Source: Nocardia sp. BMG111209 (GTDB lineage Bacteria; Actinomycetota; Actinomycetes; Mycobacteriales; Mycobacteriaceae). Taken from it: DNA of 64,000 nt. The position numbers and the translations under genes were made by a program. Location: the NCBI RefSeq assembly GCF_000381925.1, contig NZ_KB907307.1, positions 186,001 through 250,000 on the forward strand, given 5' to 3'. Below the pieces are notes generated by a model. It had not been told where the DNA came from. It saw only the letters and a list, made by a program, of their open reading frames with translations, and ran no database searches. Positions 16,975-25,729 of this stretch are shown here, piece after piece (the stretch's first letter is position 1; the number at the start of each line of letters is the position of its first letter).

Positions 16975-17607
16975 TCAGGGCAGCAGCCGCGCCACCGGCG
17001 GCAGCGGGGTGCGGCCGGGATCGGTCTGGGCCGCCTGGATGATCAGGGCGGCGAAGCGGCGGGAGGCCGCGGTCCGCGCGGCGGGGGTGGCCGCCTGGAT
17101 GCCGCGATTGGCCATCAGCACCAGGATCAGATCCTCGAGGACGAAGTCCGGGCGCAGGTGTCCGGCCTGTTTGGCGCGGCGGGTCAGTTCGGCGAGCGAT
17201 TTCAGCGTGTACTCGCGCTCGGCGGCGAAATCCAGCGCGTGCGGGAACGCCGACATGAACGCGGCGGTGAAGCCCTGCTGCTGGGCATGTAGTTCGCACA
17301 GACGTTCGATTACCACGCGGAAGCCCTGCCACGGATCGGGTTCGGCGAGACCCTCGTCGGCGATCGCGCGGCACCACCGCATCCGGTCCGTGAGCGCCGC
17401 GGTGATCAGCGCCTCCCTGGTCGGGAAGCGGCGGTAGAGCGTGGCCGGGGCGACACCGGCGTGCCGGGCGATCTCCCGCATCGGCACGTCCAGACCCTCG
17501 GCGACCAGCAACTCCCGCGCCGCGTCCAGGATCCGCTCGCGATTGTCCTGCGCGTCGGAACGCAGGAATTGAGGCAAACGCTCGGTCACCACTCTCACAT
17601 TAGCCAT
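16975..17607 (-). CDS. TetR/AcrR family transcriptional regulator
   Basis: 210 aa. N-terminal TetR helix-turn-helix: NRERILDAARELLVAEGLDV followed by MREIARHAGVAPATLYRRF, the recognition helix. The C-terminal ligand domain is Ala-rich and not assignable. ATG 17607 is used; a GTG a few codons later is also possible. It is convergent with the ABC exporter and divergent from the quinone-oxidoreductase-like gene starting 62 bases away. The divergent gene is the most natural target, with the exporter second. Confidence 0.86.
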   Translation of the reverse strand: MANVRVVTERLPQFLRSDAQDNRERILDAARELLVAEGLDVPMREIARHAGVAPATLYRRFPTREALITAALTDRMRWCRAIADEGLAEPDPWQGFRVVIERLCELHAQQQGFTAAFMSAFPHALDFAAEREYTLKSLAELTRRAKQAGHLRPDFVLEDLILVLMANRGIQAATPAARTAASRRFAALIIQAAQTDPGRTPLPPVARLLP

Positions 17608-17669
17608 CCGCGGTGTGCCGGCGGTTAGCGTCGCAGGCCACGACAACGTGTGAACGAGGAGGAGTCACG

Positions 17670-18626
17670 GTGAAGGCAGTCACGATCCGAGCCTTCGGAA
17701 GCCCCGACGGCCTGGCGGTCGTCGACCTCCCGGCCCCGGTTGCGGCGCGCGGGCAGGTTCTGATCGATATCGAGGCGATCGGTGTCGGCGGTGTGGACGC
17801 CGTCATCCGGCGCGGCACCCTCGGCGGCTACGGTTTCGAGCCGGGACTGGTCCCCGGCAGTGAGGTCGCGGGTCTCGTGTCCGGGGCCGGGGACGGCGTC
17901 GATCCGGCCTGGCTCGGCCGCCGGGTGTGGGCCTTCACCGGCCTGGGTGGCGGCTACGCCGAGCAGGCCGTCGCCGCCGTCACGGATGTCGTGCCGCTGC
18001 CCGCGGACCTGTCCGGGGCCGACGCGGTCACCCTCGGAAGTTCCGGTGTGGTGGCCCATTTCGGCCTGGCCCGCGCTAGTCTCGCGCCCGGTGAATCGGT
18101 GTTGGTGCGCGGTGCGGCGGGCAGTATCGGCATCGCGGCGGTCGAACTCGCGGCCCGCGCCGGGGCCGCCGTGGTGGCGGTCACGACCTCGTCGCCCGCG
18201 CGCGGCGACCGCCTGCGTGCCCTCGGCGCCACCCATGTGCTCGACCGCTCCGGGGCCGGTGCCGGCCCGGATTCCTACGACATCGTGCTCGACGTGATCG
18301 GTGGCCCGGATCTGCCGGCCTTCCTGGACCGGCTGGCGCCGAACGGCCGCATGGTGGTCGTCGGCGCGGTCGGCGGCCTGCCACCCGCCGATTTCGGCAC
18401 GGCACTGCTGCGGGATTTCCGGAAGTCGTTGTCGTTCGCCACATTCAGCACCGACACCGTCCCGCCCGCGGAGCGCGACGCGGTGCGCATCGCGCAGTTC
18501 GAGGCGGCCGTGCGCGGCGAACTGCACACCGTGATCCACGAGGTCCTGCCCCTGGCCGCCGCCGCGTCGGCCCACCGGAAGATGGACGACGGCGAGGTGT
18601 TCGGCCGGATCGTGCTGACTCCGTAG
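17670..18626 (+). CDS. NADP-dependent quinone-oxidoreductase-like MDR enzyme
   Basis: 318 aa zinc-independent medium-chain dehydrogenase/reductase (quinone oxidoreductase group). GroES-like domain 1-120 with GSEVAGLV, then a Rossmann domain with GAAGSIGIAAVELAARAGA (nucleotide loop, about 150-168) and a terminal GRIVLTP. Cys ligands for structural or catalytic zinc are absent. GTG 17670 has GAGGAGG upstream; an in-frame ATG at 17613 lies in the promoter region. Members reduce quinones or alpha,beta-unsaturated carbonyls with NADPH in the cytosol. Divergent from a TetR gene, so inducible detoxification is plausible. Confidence 0.86.
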   Translation: MKAVTIRAFGSPDGLAVVDLPAPVAARGQVLIDIEAIGVGGVDAVIRRGTLGGYGFEPGLVPGSEVAGLVSGAGDGVDPAWLGRRVWAFTGLGGGYAEQAVAAVTDVVPLPADLSGADAVTLGSSGVVAHFGLARASLAPGESVLVRGAAGSIGIAAVELAARAGAAVVAVTTSSPARGDRLRALGATHVLDRSGAGAGPDSYDIVLDVIGGPDLPAFLDRLAPNGRMVVVGAVGGLPPADFGTALLRDFRKSLSFATFSTDTVPPAERDAVRIAQFEAAVRGELHTVIHEVLPLAAAASAHRKMDDGEVFGRIVLTP

Positions 18627-18656
18627 TCGTTGCGCGGGAACGGTTTCCGGCGCGCT

Positions 18657-18689
18657 GCCCCCGGCGGCGACTGCCCCGCCGCCGGGGGC
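18657..18689. terminator. Strong hairpin terminator between convergent genes
   Basis: Perfect 12-base arms GCCCCCGGCGGC (18657-18668) and GCCGCCGGGGGC (18678-18689) with a 9-base loop, midway between the oxidoreductase stop and the convergent secreted-protein stop. Likely bidirectional. Confidence 0.7.
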
Positions 18690-18697
18690 GGCGTCAC

Positions 18698-19069
18698 TCA
18701 GCTGGCCGCGGTGCAACCGACGCCGGCGTGCATGCCGTTCGCGGTCTGCTCGTCGCGGACGACGCCGTCGATGGTGATGCGGCAGGAGATGGCGCCCAGG
18801 TCCGAATTCTCCGCGGAGAGAGCGTAGATCGGGGTCGCGGCCGAGGTGTGCACCGTGACCTTGAAGGGCAGCGGCACATCGGCGGGCGACTGCGGCACGC
18901 TCTCCTCGCCGTAGAAGTTGACCGTCTTGGCCTGCGCCGACGTATCGGACCACACCTCGTACACCACTTCGTGGGTTCCGGGGGCGGCCAGGGCCGGGCC
19001 GGCGACCAGCACCGGCAGGGTCACCGCGGCGGCGGCGATCAGGTAGCGCGTCGCGCGAAACATCGACAT
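18698..19069 (-). CDS. Secreted MmpS-like protein
   Basis: 123 aa. Signal peptide (basic MSMFRATRY, hydrophobic 10-24, cleavage after ALA at about residue 29). The mature part resembles the soluble beta-sandwich of MmpS proteins: VVYEVWSDTS, VPLPFKVTV and CRITIDG...CT, with two Cys likely forming a disulfide. MmpS proteins assist MmpL lipid transporters, but no mmpL gene is in the window and the protein has a cleavable signal rather than a retained anchor, so its partner is unknown. The RBS is weak. Confidence 0.75.
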   Translation of the reverse strand: MSMFRATRYLIAAAAVTLPVLVAGPALAAPGTHEVVYEVWSDTSAQAKTVNFYGEESVPQSPADVPLPFKVTVHTSAATPIYALSAENSDLGAISCRITIDGVVRDEQTANGMHAGVGCTAAS

Positions 19070-19284
19070 GATTTCCTCATCTCGGGACTCTCGAGCCGGA
19101 GATTCGCTCCGGCAGGCGATCTCGGCGACCGCTGTCCGGTATATCGCTCACGGGACCGGCATCTGTTAATCGCTGGTTTCGGCGGCGACCTCGCCGCGAA
19201 GTGCGGGATACGCTGACACGATCGCCGCTCCACGCGGCGAGCGGTCCGGAACACCGGAGCGAGGACGAGAGACAGGGCGGGTTC

Positions 19285-20169
19285 GTGGACGGGTGTGGCG
19301 GAATCCGGGTGGAGCTCGTGGAACGCCTGATCTCGGTGCAGTTCCCGCAGTGGAACGGGCTGGCGGTGACACCGGTCGAATACGACGGCCACGACAATCG
19401 CACCTACCGGCTCGGTGACGAGCTGGCCGTGCGGCTGCCGACCGCGGCCGAGTACGCGCCTGCGGTCCGTAAGGAGGGCCGATGGTTGTCCTGGCTGGCC
19501 CCCGACCTGCCGCTGCCGGTCCCGACCGTCGTCGCCCTCGGCACACCCGGATTCGGCTACCCGTATCCCTGGTCGGTGCGCACCTGGATCCCGGGCGAGC
19601 CCTCGGACCGCGCCGAGATCGCGGACCGGACCGAATTCGCTTGTGCGCTGGCGGAATTCGTCCGGGCCCTGCAACACTGCGATACCGCGGGCGCACCGGC
19701 GGCCGGGGAACACAGTTTCCATCGCGGCGGCCCGCCGGCGCACTACGACACCCAGGTCCGCGAATGTCTCGCCCGATTCGCCGATCTCGTCGACGTCGAC
19801 GCCGCCACCACCGTGTGGGAATCGGCCCTGGCCGCCCGCCGCCGCGGCACGCCGGTCTGGTTCCACGGCGACCTCGCCGCGGGCAACCTCCTCGTCGACG
19901 GCGGAAAGCTCACTGCCGTGATCGATTTCGGCATCTGCGGGGTCGGCGATCCGGCCTGTGATCTCACCCCGGCCTGGACCGTGCTGTCCGGTCCCGGCCG
20001 AGCGGCCTTCCGCCGCATCGTCGACGCCGACGCGGCCACCTGGGCCCGCGCGCGCGGCTGGGCACTGTGGAAGGCGCTGGTGACCCTCGCCGACGACGAT
20101 CCGGCGGCGCGGGAACGGATTCGCGCGCAGATCGACGACATCCTCACCGATCCGGTCGGGCCCGAATAA
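19285..20169 (+). CDS. Aminoglycoside phosphotransferase (APH) family protein
   Basis: 294 aa kinase-like fold. N-lobe HDNRTYRLGDELAVRLP; catalytic loop WFHGDLAAGNLLV (Brenner motif with Asp and Asn); metal-binding VIDFGICGVGDPACDL. Family members phosphorylate antibiotics, homoserine, choline or other small alcohols; the neighbourhood gives no clue to substrate, and resistance should not be assumed. GTG 19285 is preferred over GTG 19201, which has no RBS; GTG 19309 is an alternative. Monocistronic, convergent with a MarR gene. Confidence 0.8.
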   Translation: MDGCGGIRVELVERLISVQFPQWNGLAVTPVEYDGHDNRTYRLGDELAVRLPTAAEYAPAVRKEGRWLSWLAPDLPLPVPTVVALGTPGFGYPYPWSVRTWIPGEPSDRAEIADRTEFACALAEFVRALQHCDTAGAPAAGEHSFHRGGPPAHYDTQVRECLARFADLVDVDAATTVWESALAARRRGTPVWFHGDLAAGNLLVDGGKLTAVIDFGICGVGDPACDLTPAWTVLSGPGRAAFRRIVDADAATWARARGWALWKALVTLADDDPAARERIRAQIDDILTDPVGPE

Positions 20170-20283
20170 CTCCGGGAACCCTTCTCGCCGTGGATGTTTC
20201 CGGCGGGAACCCGCCACACCGACCAGATGCCGATGCGGCGTTCGCCTGCCCTGGTACCGGTTCCGGCCGGCCGACCGGACCGG

Positions 20284-20769
20284 TCACCACCGGTAGCCGT
20301 CGGGTTCGCCACCGGTCACCGGGGATCCGGCGGCGCTGAACGCGCTCAGCGCACGCACCAGCCCCGAGCGGTCGCCGTCCGGCATCCGCCGCACGATCGC
20401 CGCGATCTCCTGCCGCCGCCGCGCGGTCACCGCGTCCACGACATCGCGGCCCCGTCCGGTCAGCTCGATGATCAGTTCCCGGCGCGACTCCGGATTGGGA
20501 TTGCGATCGACCAGCCGCGCGGCGATGAGCCGCTCCACCATCCGGCCCGCCGTCGACGGCTGCACCTCCAGATCCGCCGCCAGCGCCGCCACCTTGGACG
20601 GGCCGCGGGTGGACAGGATCACCAGGGTCCGGAACTGCGTGATCGTGATCGTCTCGTCGACGTGCGCGATCGAGCGGGCCGACACCGCCACCAGCTGCCG
20701 GGACGCGGCCAGTAGCGCATCGGTGATCTCGTCGACCGACCCCGCTCCGATCACAGCCTTGCGTGCCAT
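20284..20769 (-). CDS. MarR family transcriptional regulator
   Basis: 161 aa. Winged-helix core: ITQFRTLVILSTRGPSKVAA, then LAADLEVQPSTAGRMVERL (recognition helix), and the wing LVDRNPNPESRRELIIELT with the conserved Asp-Arg pair. Two adjacent ATG codons exist; the second (20769) has GGAGG 6 bases away and is chosen. MarR proteins sense phenolic or oxidative signals and usually repress adjacent genes. Here the upstream neighbour is the histidine kinase gene on the same strand, ending 149 bases before the MarR start, so the target is unclear. Confidence 0.85.
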   Translation of the reverse strand: MARKAVIGAGSVDEITDALLAASRQLVAVSARSIAHVDETITITQFRTLVILSTRGPSKVAALAADLEVQPSTAGRMVERLIAARLVDRNPNPESRRELIIELTGRGRDVVDAVTARRRQEIAAIVRRMPDGDRSGLVRALSAFSAAGSPVTGGEPDGYRW

Positions 20770-20917
20770 CATCACCCTCCGTCGTCCCCCGGAACGCTCG
20801 GCAGTCCATCCTGCCCCGCCGCGTCCCCGAGCGCTCGACGACCGCCACGGGCTCGCGCGCATCTCCCGGCCGACCCCGGTTCCGCTCGGGGTTGCGATGG
20901 TGTCGCCGTCGTGACCG

Positions 20918-22399
20918 CTACGCCGGGTCCGGTTCGTGCGGCACCGGTGGGAACAGGATCGCGAATTCCGCCCCGCCGCCGGGCGCGGCCGACAGATCGA
21001 TCCGCGCGCCGTGCGCCGCGAGGATCGCGGTCGTGATCGCCAGCCCGAGGCCCGAACCGCCTGTGCGCGATCGGGATCGGTCGGCGCGATAGAACCGATC
21101 GAAGATGTGCGCCGCCTGATCGGACGGAATTCCGGGCCCGTTGTCGCGGACCCGGACCGCGATGAGACCGTCGCCGTCGGCCGGGACCGATGCGGCCCCG
21201 GCGGTGGCGATCGAATCGGCCGGCGGGCCGGTCACCCGCTCGACGACGATGTCGACGACGGCGTCGGCCGGCGTGTGGGTCAGCGCGTTGTCGACCACAT
21301 TGGTGAGTACCTGCCGCAGCCGGTGCTCGTCGCCGAGGGTTCGCTGTGGATCGGTCGAAATCCGTAGTGTCACAGCGCGTTCCGGCTTCCGGATGCGGGC
21401 GTCGTTGGCGACGTCGGCCGCCAGGAGGTTCAGGTCCACCTCGGTCAGGTCCAGGGGGCGTTCCTCGTCCAGCTGGGCCAATAGCAGCAGATCGTCGACC
21501 AGGCCCGCCATCCGGACGGCCTCGCCCTCGATCCGGTGCATCATCCGGGCGACGTCGGCGGCCCCGGGGGTGCCGTGCCGGTACAGCTCGGCATAGCCGC
21601 GGATGGAGGTCAGCGGCGTCCGCAGTTCGTGCGAGGCATCGGCGACGAACGTCCGCAGCCGGGCCTCCGAATCGGCCAGTTGCCGCATGGTCGTGGACAG
21701 CCGGTTGAGCATCACGTTGAACGCCTGTCCGAGCCGCCCGACCTCGGTGTGGTCGTCGACGCTGTCGACGCGCCGGCCGAGATCGCCGGCGGTGATCGCG
21801 GCGGCGGTGCGCTCGATCCGGGTGAGCGGCGACAGCCCCGCCCGGACCAGCAGCGCCGCCACCACCCCGAGCAGGCCGAGCAGGACCGCACCCGTGAGCA
21901 GTTCGATCGTGCGCAACTCGCTGATGGTGGCGTAGTAGTCGTCCAGCGACATCACCACGGCGGCCGTGCCACCGTCGGGCTCGAACCGGTCCGGCGGCTG
22001 GACCACCGTGGCCACCCGCCACCGGCCGGACCCGTCCCGCTCGCCGACCGTGAACGGCGCGCTGCCGCGGGCGCGCACGGCGGCCGCGTCCATCGGCGGC
22101 AACGCCAAGGAGGTGCCGGTGGTGTCGGTGGGAAATCCGGTGAGGTCGAAGAACAGCAGCCGCGAACTCGGCCGCAGCAGGGTGTCGTCGGCGTTCGGTG
22201 GTGGCGGCGGTGGCCGATCCGCGGCGGCCAGGCCGACCGCGACGTGGTCGATCTGATCGTCGATGCGCGCCAGCTGGGAACGACCCAGCAGTACGGTGCT
22301 CAGCGTTCCGAAGATCACCAACCCGGCGGCGGTGATGACCAGCACCGTCACCAGCAGTCGAGTGCGAAGGGTCCAGCGTCGCCGGTGCGTGCGATTCAT
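20918..22399 (-). CDS. Two-component sensor histidine kinase (no adjacent response regulator)
   Basis: 493 aa membrane kinase. TM1 about 13-36; extracytoplasmic sensor about 37-165 with a Pro-rich stretch (PPPPPPN); TM2 LLTGAVLLGLLGVVAALLV; HAMP; HisKA H-box FVADASHELRTPLTSIRGY; N-box NVVDNALTHT; G1 DNGPGIP; G2 GSGLGLAI. This is the architecture of TcrY/PrrB-type actinobacterial kinases, normally encoded just downstream of an OmpR-type regulator. Here the upstream gene is an NADP-binding reductase instead, 40 bases away. ATG 22399 follows GGAAAGG and begins a typical basic N terminus; a much longer upstream reading frame is Arg/Pro noise. Confidence 0.88.
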   Translation of the reverse strand: MNRTHRRRWTLRTRLLVTVLVITAAGLVIFGTLSTVLLGRSQLARIDDQIDHVAVGLAAADRPPPPPPNADDTLLRPSSRLLFFDLTGFPTDTTGTSLALPPMDAAAVRARGSAPFTVGERDGSGRWRVATVVQPPDRFEPDGGTAAVVMSLDDYYATISELRTIELLTGAVLLGLLGVVAALLVRAGLSPLTRIERTAAAITAGDLGRRVDSVDDHTEVGRLGQAFNVMLNRLSTTMRQLADSEARLRTFVADASHELRTPLTSIRGYAELYRHGTPGAADVARMMHRIEGEAVRMAGLVDDLLLLAQLDEERPLDLTEVDLNLLAADVANDARIRKPERAVTLRISTDPQRTLGDEHRLRQVLTNVVDNALTHTPADAVVDIVVERVTGPPADSIATAGAASVPADGDGLIAVRVRDNGPGIPSDQAAHIFDRFYRADRSRSRTGGSGLGLAITTAILAAHGARIDLSAAPGGGAEFAILFPPVPHEPDPA

Positions 22400-22439
22400 G
22401 GAACCTTTCCACCGAAGCCGATCGGGTCGTCGGCGAATT

Positions 22440-23234
22440 CTAGAGAACCGTGAACTCGGTGCCCTCGATGGTGGCGACGAATCCCGGCGGGAGACCGGTG
22501 AAGGTGCCGCGGCGGGCGCCGGCGCGGACCGCGTCGGCCACGAGTTCGCGCACCCGCGTGGCCGAGACCGGCACGTTCGGCGCGGTCCGGAACCAGCGCC
22601 GGGCCCGGTCCTCGTCCATGCCGTGCGGGGCCCGGGGCAGGTAGGCGTCGAGATAGATCGGGGTGCCCGGCTCGCTGCGCCAACTGTCCACCAGCGCACC
22701 GATGTCCACGGCGTCGTAGCCGATGGCCGACAGATATTCGGCGACCACCGCCTTGGCGTCGGGATCGTCCCCGGCGATCGGCAGCGCGCTGCGGTCGGGT
22801 GCGCCGGGCGGACGGGCCGCGGTGGTCACGCGGATGTGGTCGACGTTGTTCACCGCCTTGACCACGTGCGCGTCGACGAGACACCGCTGCAGCAGCTCGC
22901 TGGAGGTCACCTCGCCGGCGTCCAGTTCGGGCACCCGCTCGTCCCGCTCGGGGTAGTAGTTCATGGTGTCGACGACGATCCGGCCCGCCAGGATGTCGAC
23001 GGGCAGCACCCGGTGCGCGCCGAACGGAATCGTCACCACCACCAGATCGCCGGTGACCGCGGCCTCGGTGCTGGTGGCGGCGCAGGCGTGCCGGCCGAGT
23101 TCGGTGACCAGTCCGCGGAGGCTGTCCGGGCCCCGGGAATTGCTCACGATCACGTCGAGCCCGGCCTCGACGCTGAGCCGGGCCAGGGCACTCCCGATCA
23201 ATCCGCTACCGATGAATGCGATCGTCCGGAACAT
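22440..23234 (-). CDS. NADPH-dependent F420-reductase-like NAD(P)-binding protein
   Basis: 264 aa. Rossmann motif IAFIGSGLIGSALARL at 4-19 with following VIVSNSRG, as in NADP-dependent F420 reductase (Fno) and related proteins; VVVDTMNYYPERD and ALPIAGDDPDAK are also family-like. Fno transfers hydride between NADPH and F420. The C-terminal 60 residues (RVRELVADAVRAGARRG) are an extension not typical of Fno, so F420 use is only a possibility. ATG 23234 has AAAGGA 8 bases upstream. It probably forms an operon with the histidine kinase. Confidence 0.75.
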   Translation of the reverse strand: MFRTIAFIGSGLIGSALARLSVEAGLDVIVSNSRGPDSLRGLVTELGRHACAATSTEAAVTGDLVVVTIPFGAHRVLPVDILAGRIVVDTMNYYPERDERVPELDAGEVTSSELLQRCLVDAHVVKAVNNVDHIRVTTAARPPGAPDRSALPIAGDDPDAKAVVAEYLSAIGYDAVDIGALVDSWRSEPGTPIYLDAYLPRAPHGMDEDRARRWFRTAPNVPVSATRVRELVADAVRAGARRGTFTGLPPGFVATIEGTEFTVL

Positions 23235-23323
23235 CGGCGTGTCCTTTCGGCACACTGCGCGCAGGCCGCGCGAACAGTATGTTTGCTGAAAGATAGCCTA
23301 CCCGCGGAACCTCGGGGCGGAGA

Positions 23324-23773
23324 TCACTCCACAGTGCGCGCGAGGATTCCGAGCGTGGCACGCAACGCCGTCTGCGGGACGACCGGGAAGGTCACGGCGT
23401 TGAGATACCGCTCGCCGGTCCGGCTCCAGTCGCAGTACGACGTCACGCCGGTCCCGGTCTCGGTGGGCTCGAGGACATAGCCGTACCGGTGGTCGATCTG
23501 AGCGGCGACCGTCCACTCGATGTGCTTGCCGGCCTCGTACTCGGTGATGGTCACCGTGACGTCGTATTTGCCCAGCGGCATATCACCCAGCGCCTCGCGG
23601 TCCATATGGACGACGAAGGTGTCGCCGACCCCGTTGACCGGGTCGCCCTCGGCGGATTGCAGCATGCCGGAACTGTCGATCGTGACGTGGCCGCGCGGAT
23701 CGCGCAGGACATCGAACACCTTCTCCGGCGGTGCGGCGATTTCCCGCCGCGCTTCGATCCGCGTCTCGGACAT
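23324..23773 (-). CDS. SRPBCC/polyketide-cyclase-like protein
   Basis: 149 aa START-like helix-grip protein: IAAPPEKVFDVLRDPRGHVTID (beta1-alpha1) and a C-terminal helix with NAVTFPVVPQTALRATLGI. The fold binds hydrophobic ligands; related actinobacterial proteins are annotated as SRPBCC family or polyketide cyclases without a known reaction. Start ATG 23773 (MSETRIEARREIA) fits the fold, with CAAAGGGG upstream. Probably monocistronic. Confidence 0.8.
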   Translation of the reverse strand: MSETRIEARREIAAPPEKVFDVLRDPRGHVTIDSSGMLQSAEGDPVNGVGDTFVVHMDREALGDMPLGKYDVTVTITEYEAGKHIEWTVAAQIDHRYGYVLEPTETGTGVTSYCDWSRTGERYLNAVTFPVVPQTALRATLGILARTVE

Positions 23774-23844
23774 AGTGACCCCTTTGGTGGAATGGTGTTC
23801 TCGGCGATGAGAATAGCGCTTGCAGCCCGGCGGGGCGAGGGCCT

Positions 23845-24087
23845 TCACCCGCGCGGCCGGTCGCGCCGGCGCAGCGCGCGAGCCGGGCAGAGCTTGATCG
23901 CCTCGGCCGCGAGATCCGGGTCCGGGGCGCCCTCGTGCAGGATGGGGTAACCCCAGTCGTCGAGAATTATCGCGTCGCCGAGGATCTGCGCGCAGGCGCC
24001 GTGGCCGGTGCAGGCGATCCGGTCCACGACCAGCGCGCTGCCCGGCGCGGCGGGCGCGATGCCGAGGATGCGGTGGACGAGGGACAC
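23845..24087 (-). CDS. [3Fe-4S]-type ferredoxin
   Basis: 80 aa. Cluster ligands read C-x-x-H-x-x-C (CTGHGAC at about 26-32) and CP near residue 66, so His replaces the second Cys of a 4Fe ferredoxin. This is the three-Cys pattern of actinobacterial P450-type ferredoxins binding [3Fe-4S]. GTG 24087 has CAGGAG 6 bases upstream and lies 2 bases after the NuoF-like stop. As the last gene of the redox operon it probably exchanges electrons with that protein. No P450 gene is nearby. Confidence 0.85.
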   Translation of the reverse strand: MSLVHRILGIAPAAPGSALVVDRIACTGHGACAQILGDAIILDDWGYPILHEGAPDPDLAAEAIKLCPARALRRRDRPRG

Positions 24088-24089
24088 GG

Positions 24090-25166
24090 CTACTCCTGCG
24101 GGCCGAGGCCGGCGGACGAGGGTTCGTCGAGAAGTGCCGGGGCCGTGCCGAATACGTCGAGCGCGGAGGCGACGAACCGCGCCGTGCCGTCGGGGTGGCG
24201 GCAGGCGCCCCGGCCGGGCACCTGGCCGAGCGTGCGGGTGAGCCGGTCGGCGGCGCCGGGAGTCGGGTGCCGCACCAGTTCGGTGAGCCGGTCGCGCAGG
24301 GCGGGCAGGCCGAACATGCAGGGGCCGCACTGCCCGGCGCTCTCCCCGGCGGCGTAGCTCAGGGCGGCGAGGACGTCGTGCCACGGATCGGCGCGGGCGT
24401 CCAGGACGCGTACCGTGCCCGCGCCGGGCGCGATACCGAAGGGCGCCAACCCGATTCGGGACCAGGCGGTGTCCGCGTCGGCCGCGCGCAGGAATCCGCC
24501 GCTGAGCCCGCTCAGCCACAGTGCGCGCACCGGTACGATGGGACCGCCTGCGCGGCACAGGATCTCGGACAGCGGCAGCCCCGCCTCGGCGTCGTACACC
24601 CCGGGCTTCGCCACCCCGTCGACGACGGTGACCAAGCGCGGTCCGGGCTCGTCGGCGGTGCCGAACGAGCGGAACCAGCGCACGCCGTGCTCGGCGATCT
24701 GCTGTATCCGCCAGACGGTTTCGGCGTTGAGCACCAGCGTCGGCGGCAGCCTGCGCCCGCCCGGATCGCGTCCGCCCGCCGCGATCGGCCGGTACCGCAT
24801 GACCGGCCGTGCCGGACCGCCGTGCGCGAGCCGGGTCAGCGCCGACTCCTCCGACGAGACGTAACGCCGTGGCACCGCCAGGGTGTCGGCGCCGGCGGCG
24901 CGCAGCGCGGCCAGCGTGGGGGAGTCCCGATGTGCGGCCACCCGGACCCGCCGCCGGGTGAGATGTTCGGTGGCAGCGAGCATTTCGGGGAGATGGTGGG
25001 CCACGACCCAGCCGTCCTTGCGCGCGTGGAGTTCACCGTCGCAGGCGTTGACGATCAGGTCGGCGTCGTGACGTTCGGCCAGTGCGACTTTCGCGCCGGT
25101 TGGGAAGGCCGCGCCGCCGCGGCCGGTGAGGCCCGCGGCCAGCAGCAGATCCGACAGGGTGCTCAT
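24090..25166 (-). CDS. NuoF-like/SLBB iron-sulfur flavoprotein
   Basis: 358 aa related to the NADH-binding subunit of complex I. FMN/NADH loop GLTGRGGAAFPTGAKVAL (13-30), SLBB-like segment VDGVAKPGVYDAEAGLPLSE (183-201) and C-terminal cluster region ESAGQCGPC (275-283) plus Cys322. Canonical NuoF has Cys-x2-Cys-x2-Cys; here the first is Ala277, leaving three Cys. ATG overlaps the upstream stop (ATGA). It probably moves electrons between NAD(P)H, the downstream ferredoxin and the membrane haem protein encoded just upstream. Direction of flow cannot be read. Confidence 0.84.
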   Translation of the reverse strand: MSTLSDLLLAAGLTGRGGAAFPTGAKVALAERHDADLIVNACDGELHARKDGWVVAHHLPEMLAATEHLTRRRVRVAAHRDSPTLAALRAAGADTLAVPRRYVSSEESALTRLAHGGPARPVMRYRPIAAGGRDPGGRRLPPTLVLNAETVWRIQQIAEHGVRWFRSFGTADEPGPRLVTVVDGVAKPGVYDAEAGLPLSEILCRAGGPIVPVRALWLSGLSGGFLRAADADTAWSRIGLAPFGIAPGAGTVRVLDARADPWHDVLAALSYAAGESAGQCGPCMFGLPALRDRLTELVRHPTPGAADRLTRTLGQVPGRGACRHPDGTARFVASALDVFGTAPALLDEPSSAGLGPQE

Positions 25167-25729
25167 GACCATTCCTGGGAGGCGATCTCGGCGCGGCGGC
25201 GGCTGTTGGCGTCGAGATGCCACCATCGCCATCCGGCCGCGGCGGTCATCGCGAGGCCGCAGGAGACGGTGAGGGACAACAGGATCGGTTCGCTCGTGGT
25301 CGCCATCAGCAGTGCGTGTACCTCCGCGATCGGCGCCAGCGCGTAGGCGAGCCGATGCACCACCCGCCACGCGCGGTCCGGTAGCCGGTGCCGCAGCAGC
25401 GAGGTCACGATCAGCGCCACGAAGATGTCGAAGGCCCACGCGCCCAGGCCGACCGGCAGTCGCCGGTAGCCGGAGACGAACGGCACGACCGGCGACAACC
25501 AGCCGAGATGGACATAGGAGTCGGTCACCGCGGTCAGGATGTGCGCGGCCAGGAACACGGTCGTGCCGAGGGCCAGCGTCCGGTGCAGGCCCACCGCCAG
25601 GACCGGGACCGTGCCGCGTGGCCGGAGGTGGGCGGCGGTCAGCAGGCCGAGCAGCACCACGAGCGTCAGCAGCACCAGGGTGACCACTCCCGAGGCCCGC
25701 GAGATGTACCACAACCAGGGCGTACTCAT
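25163..25729 (-). CDS. Ferric-reductase-like transmembrane protein
   Basis: 188 aa with about six membrane helices. Four His in helices (GLHRTL, AAHILT, VVHRLA, EVHALL) are spaced to bind b-type haem, as in ferric reductase-like/MsrQ-type proteins. It starts at WLWYISRASGVVTL, typical of the actinobacterial branch found beside NuoF-like, ferredoxin and ApbE genes. Overlaps both neighbours by 4 bases (ATGA), so the four are co-translated. Likely carries electrons across the membrane between a cytosolic donor and an extracytoplasmic flavin. Confidence 0.85.
   Translation of the reverse strand: MSTPWLWYISRASGVVTLVLLTLVVLLGLLTAAHLRPRGTVPVLAVGLHRTLALGTTVFLAAHILTAVTDSYVHLGWLSPVVPFVSGYRRLPVGLGAWAFDIFVALIVTSLLRHRLPDRAWRVVHRLAYALAPIAEVHALLMATTSEPILLSLTVSCGLAMTAAAGWRWWHLDANSRRRAEIASQEWS

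Noticed and set aside
19285..20169. Calling the APH-fold proteins antibiotic resistance genes
   Set aside because: The kinase fold is shared with many metabolic kinases, and neither 19285-20169 nor 37719-38696 has resistance context.
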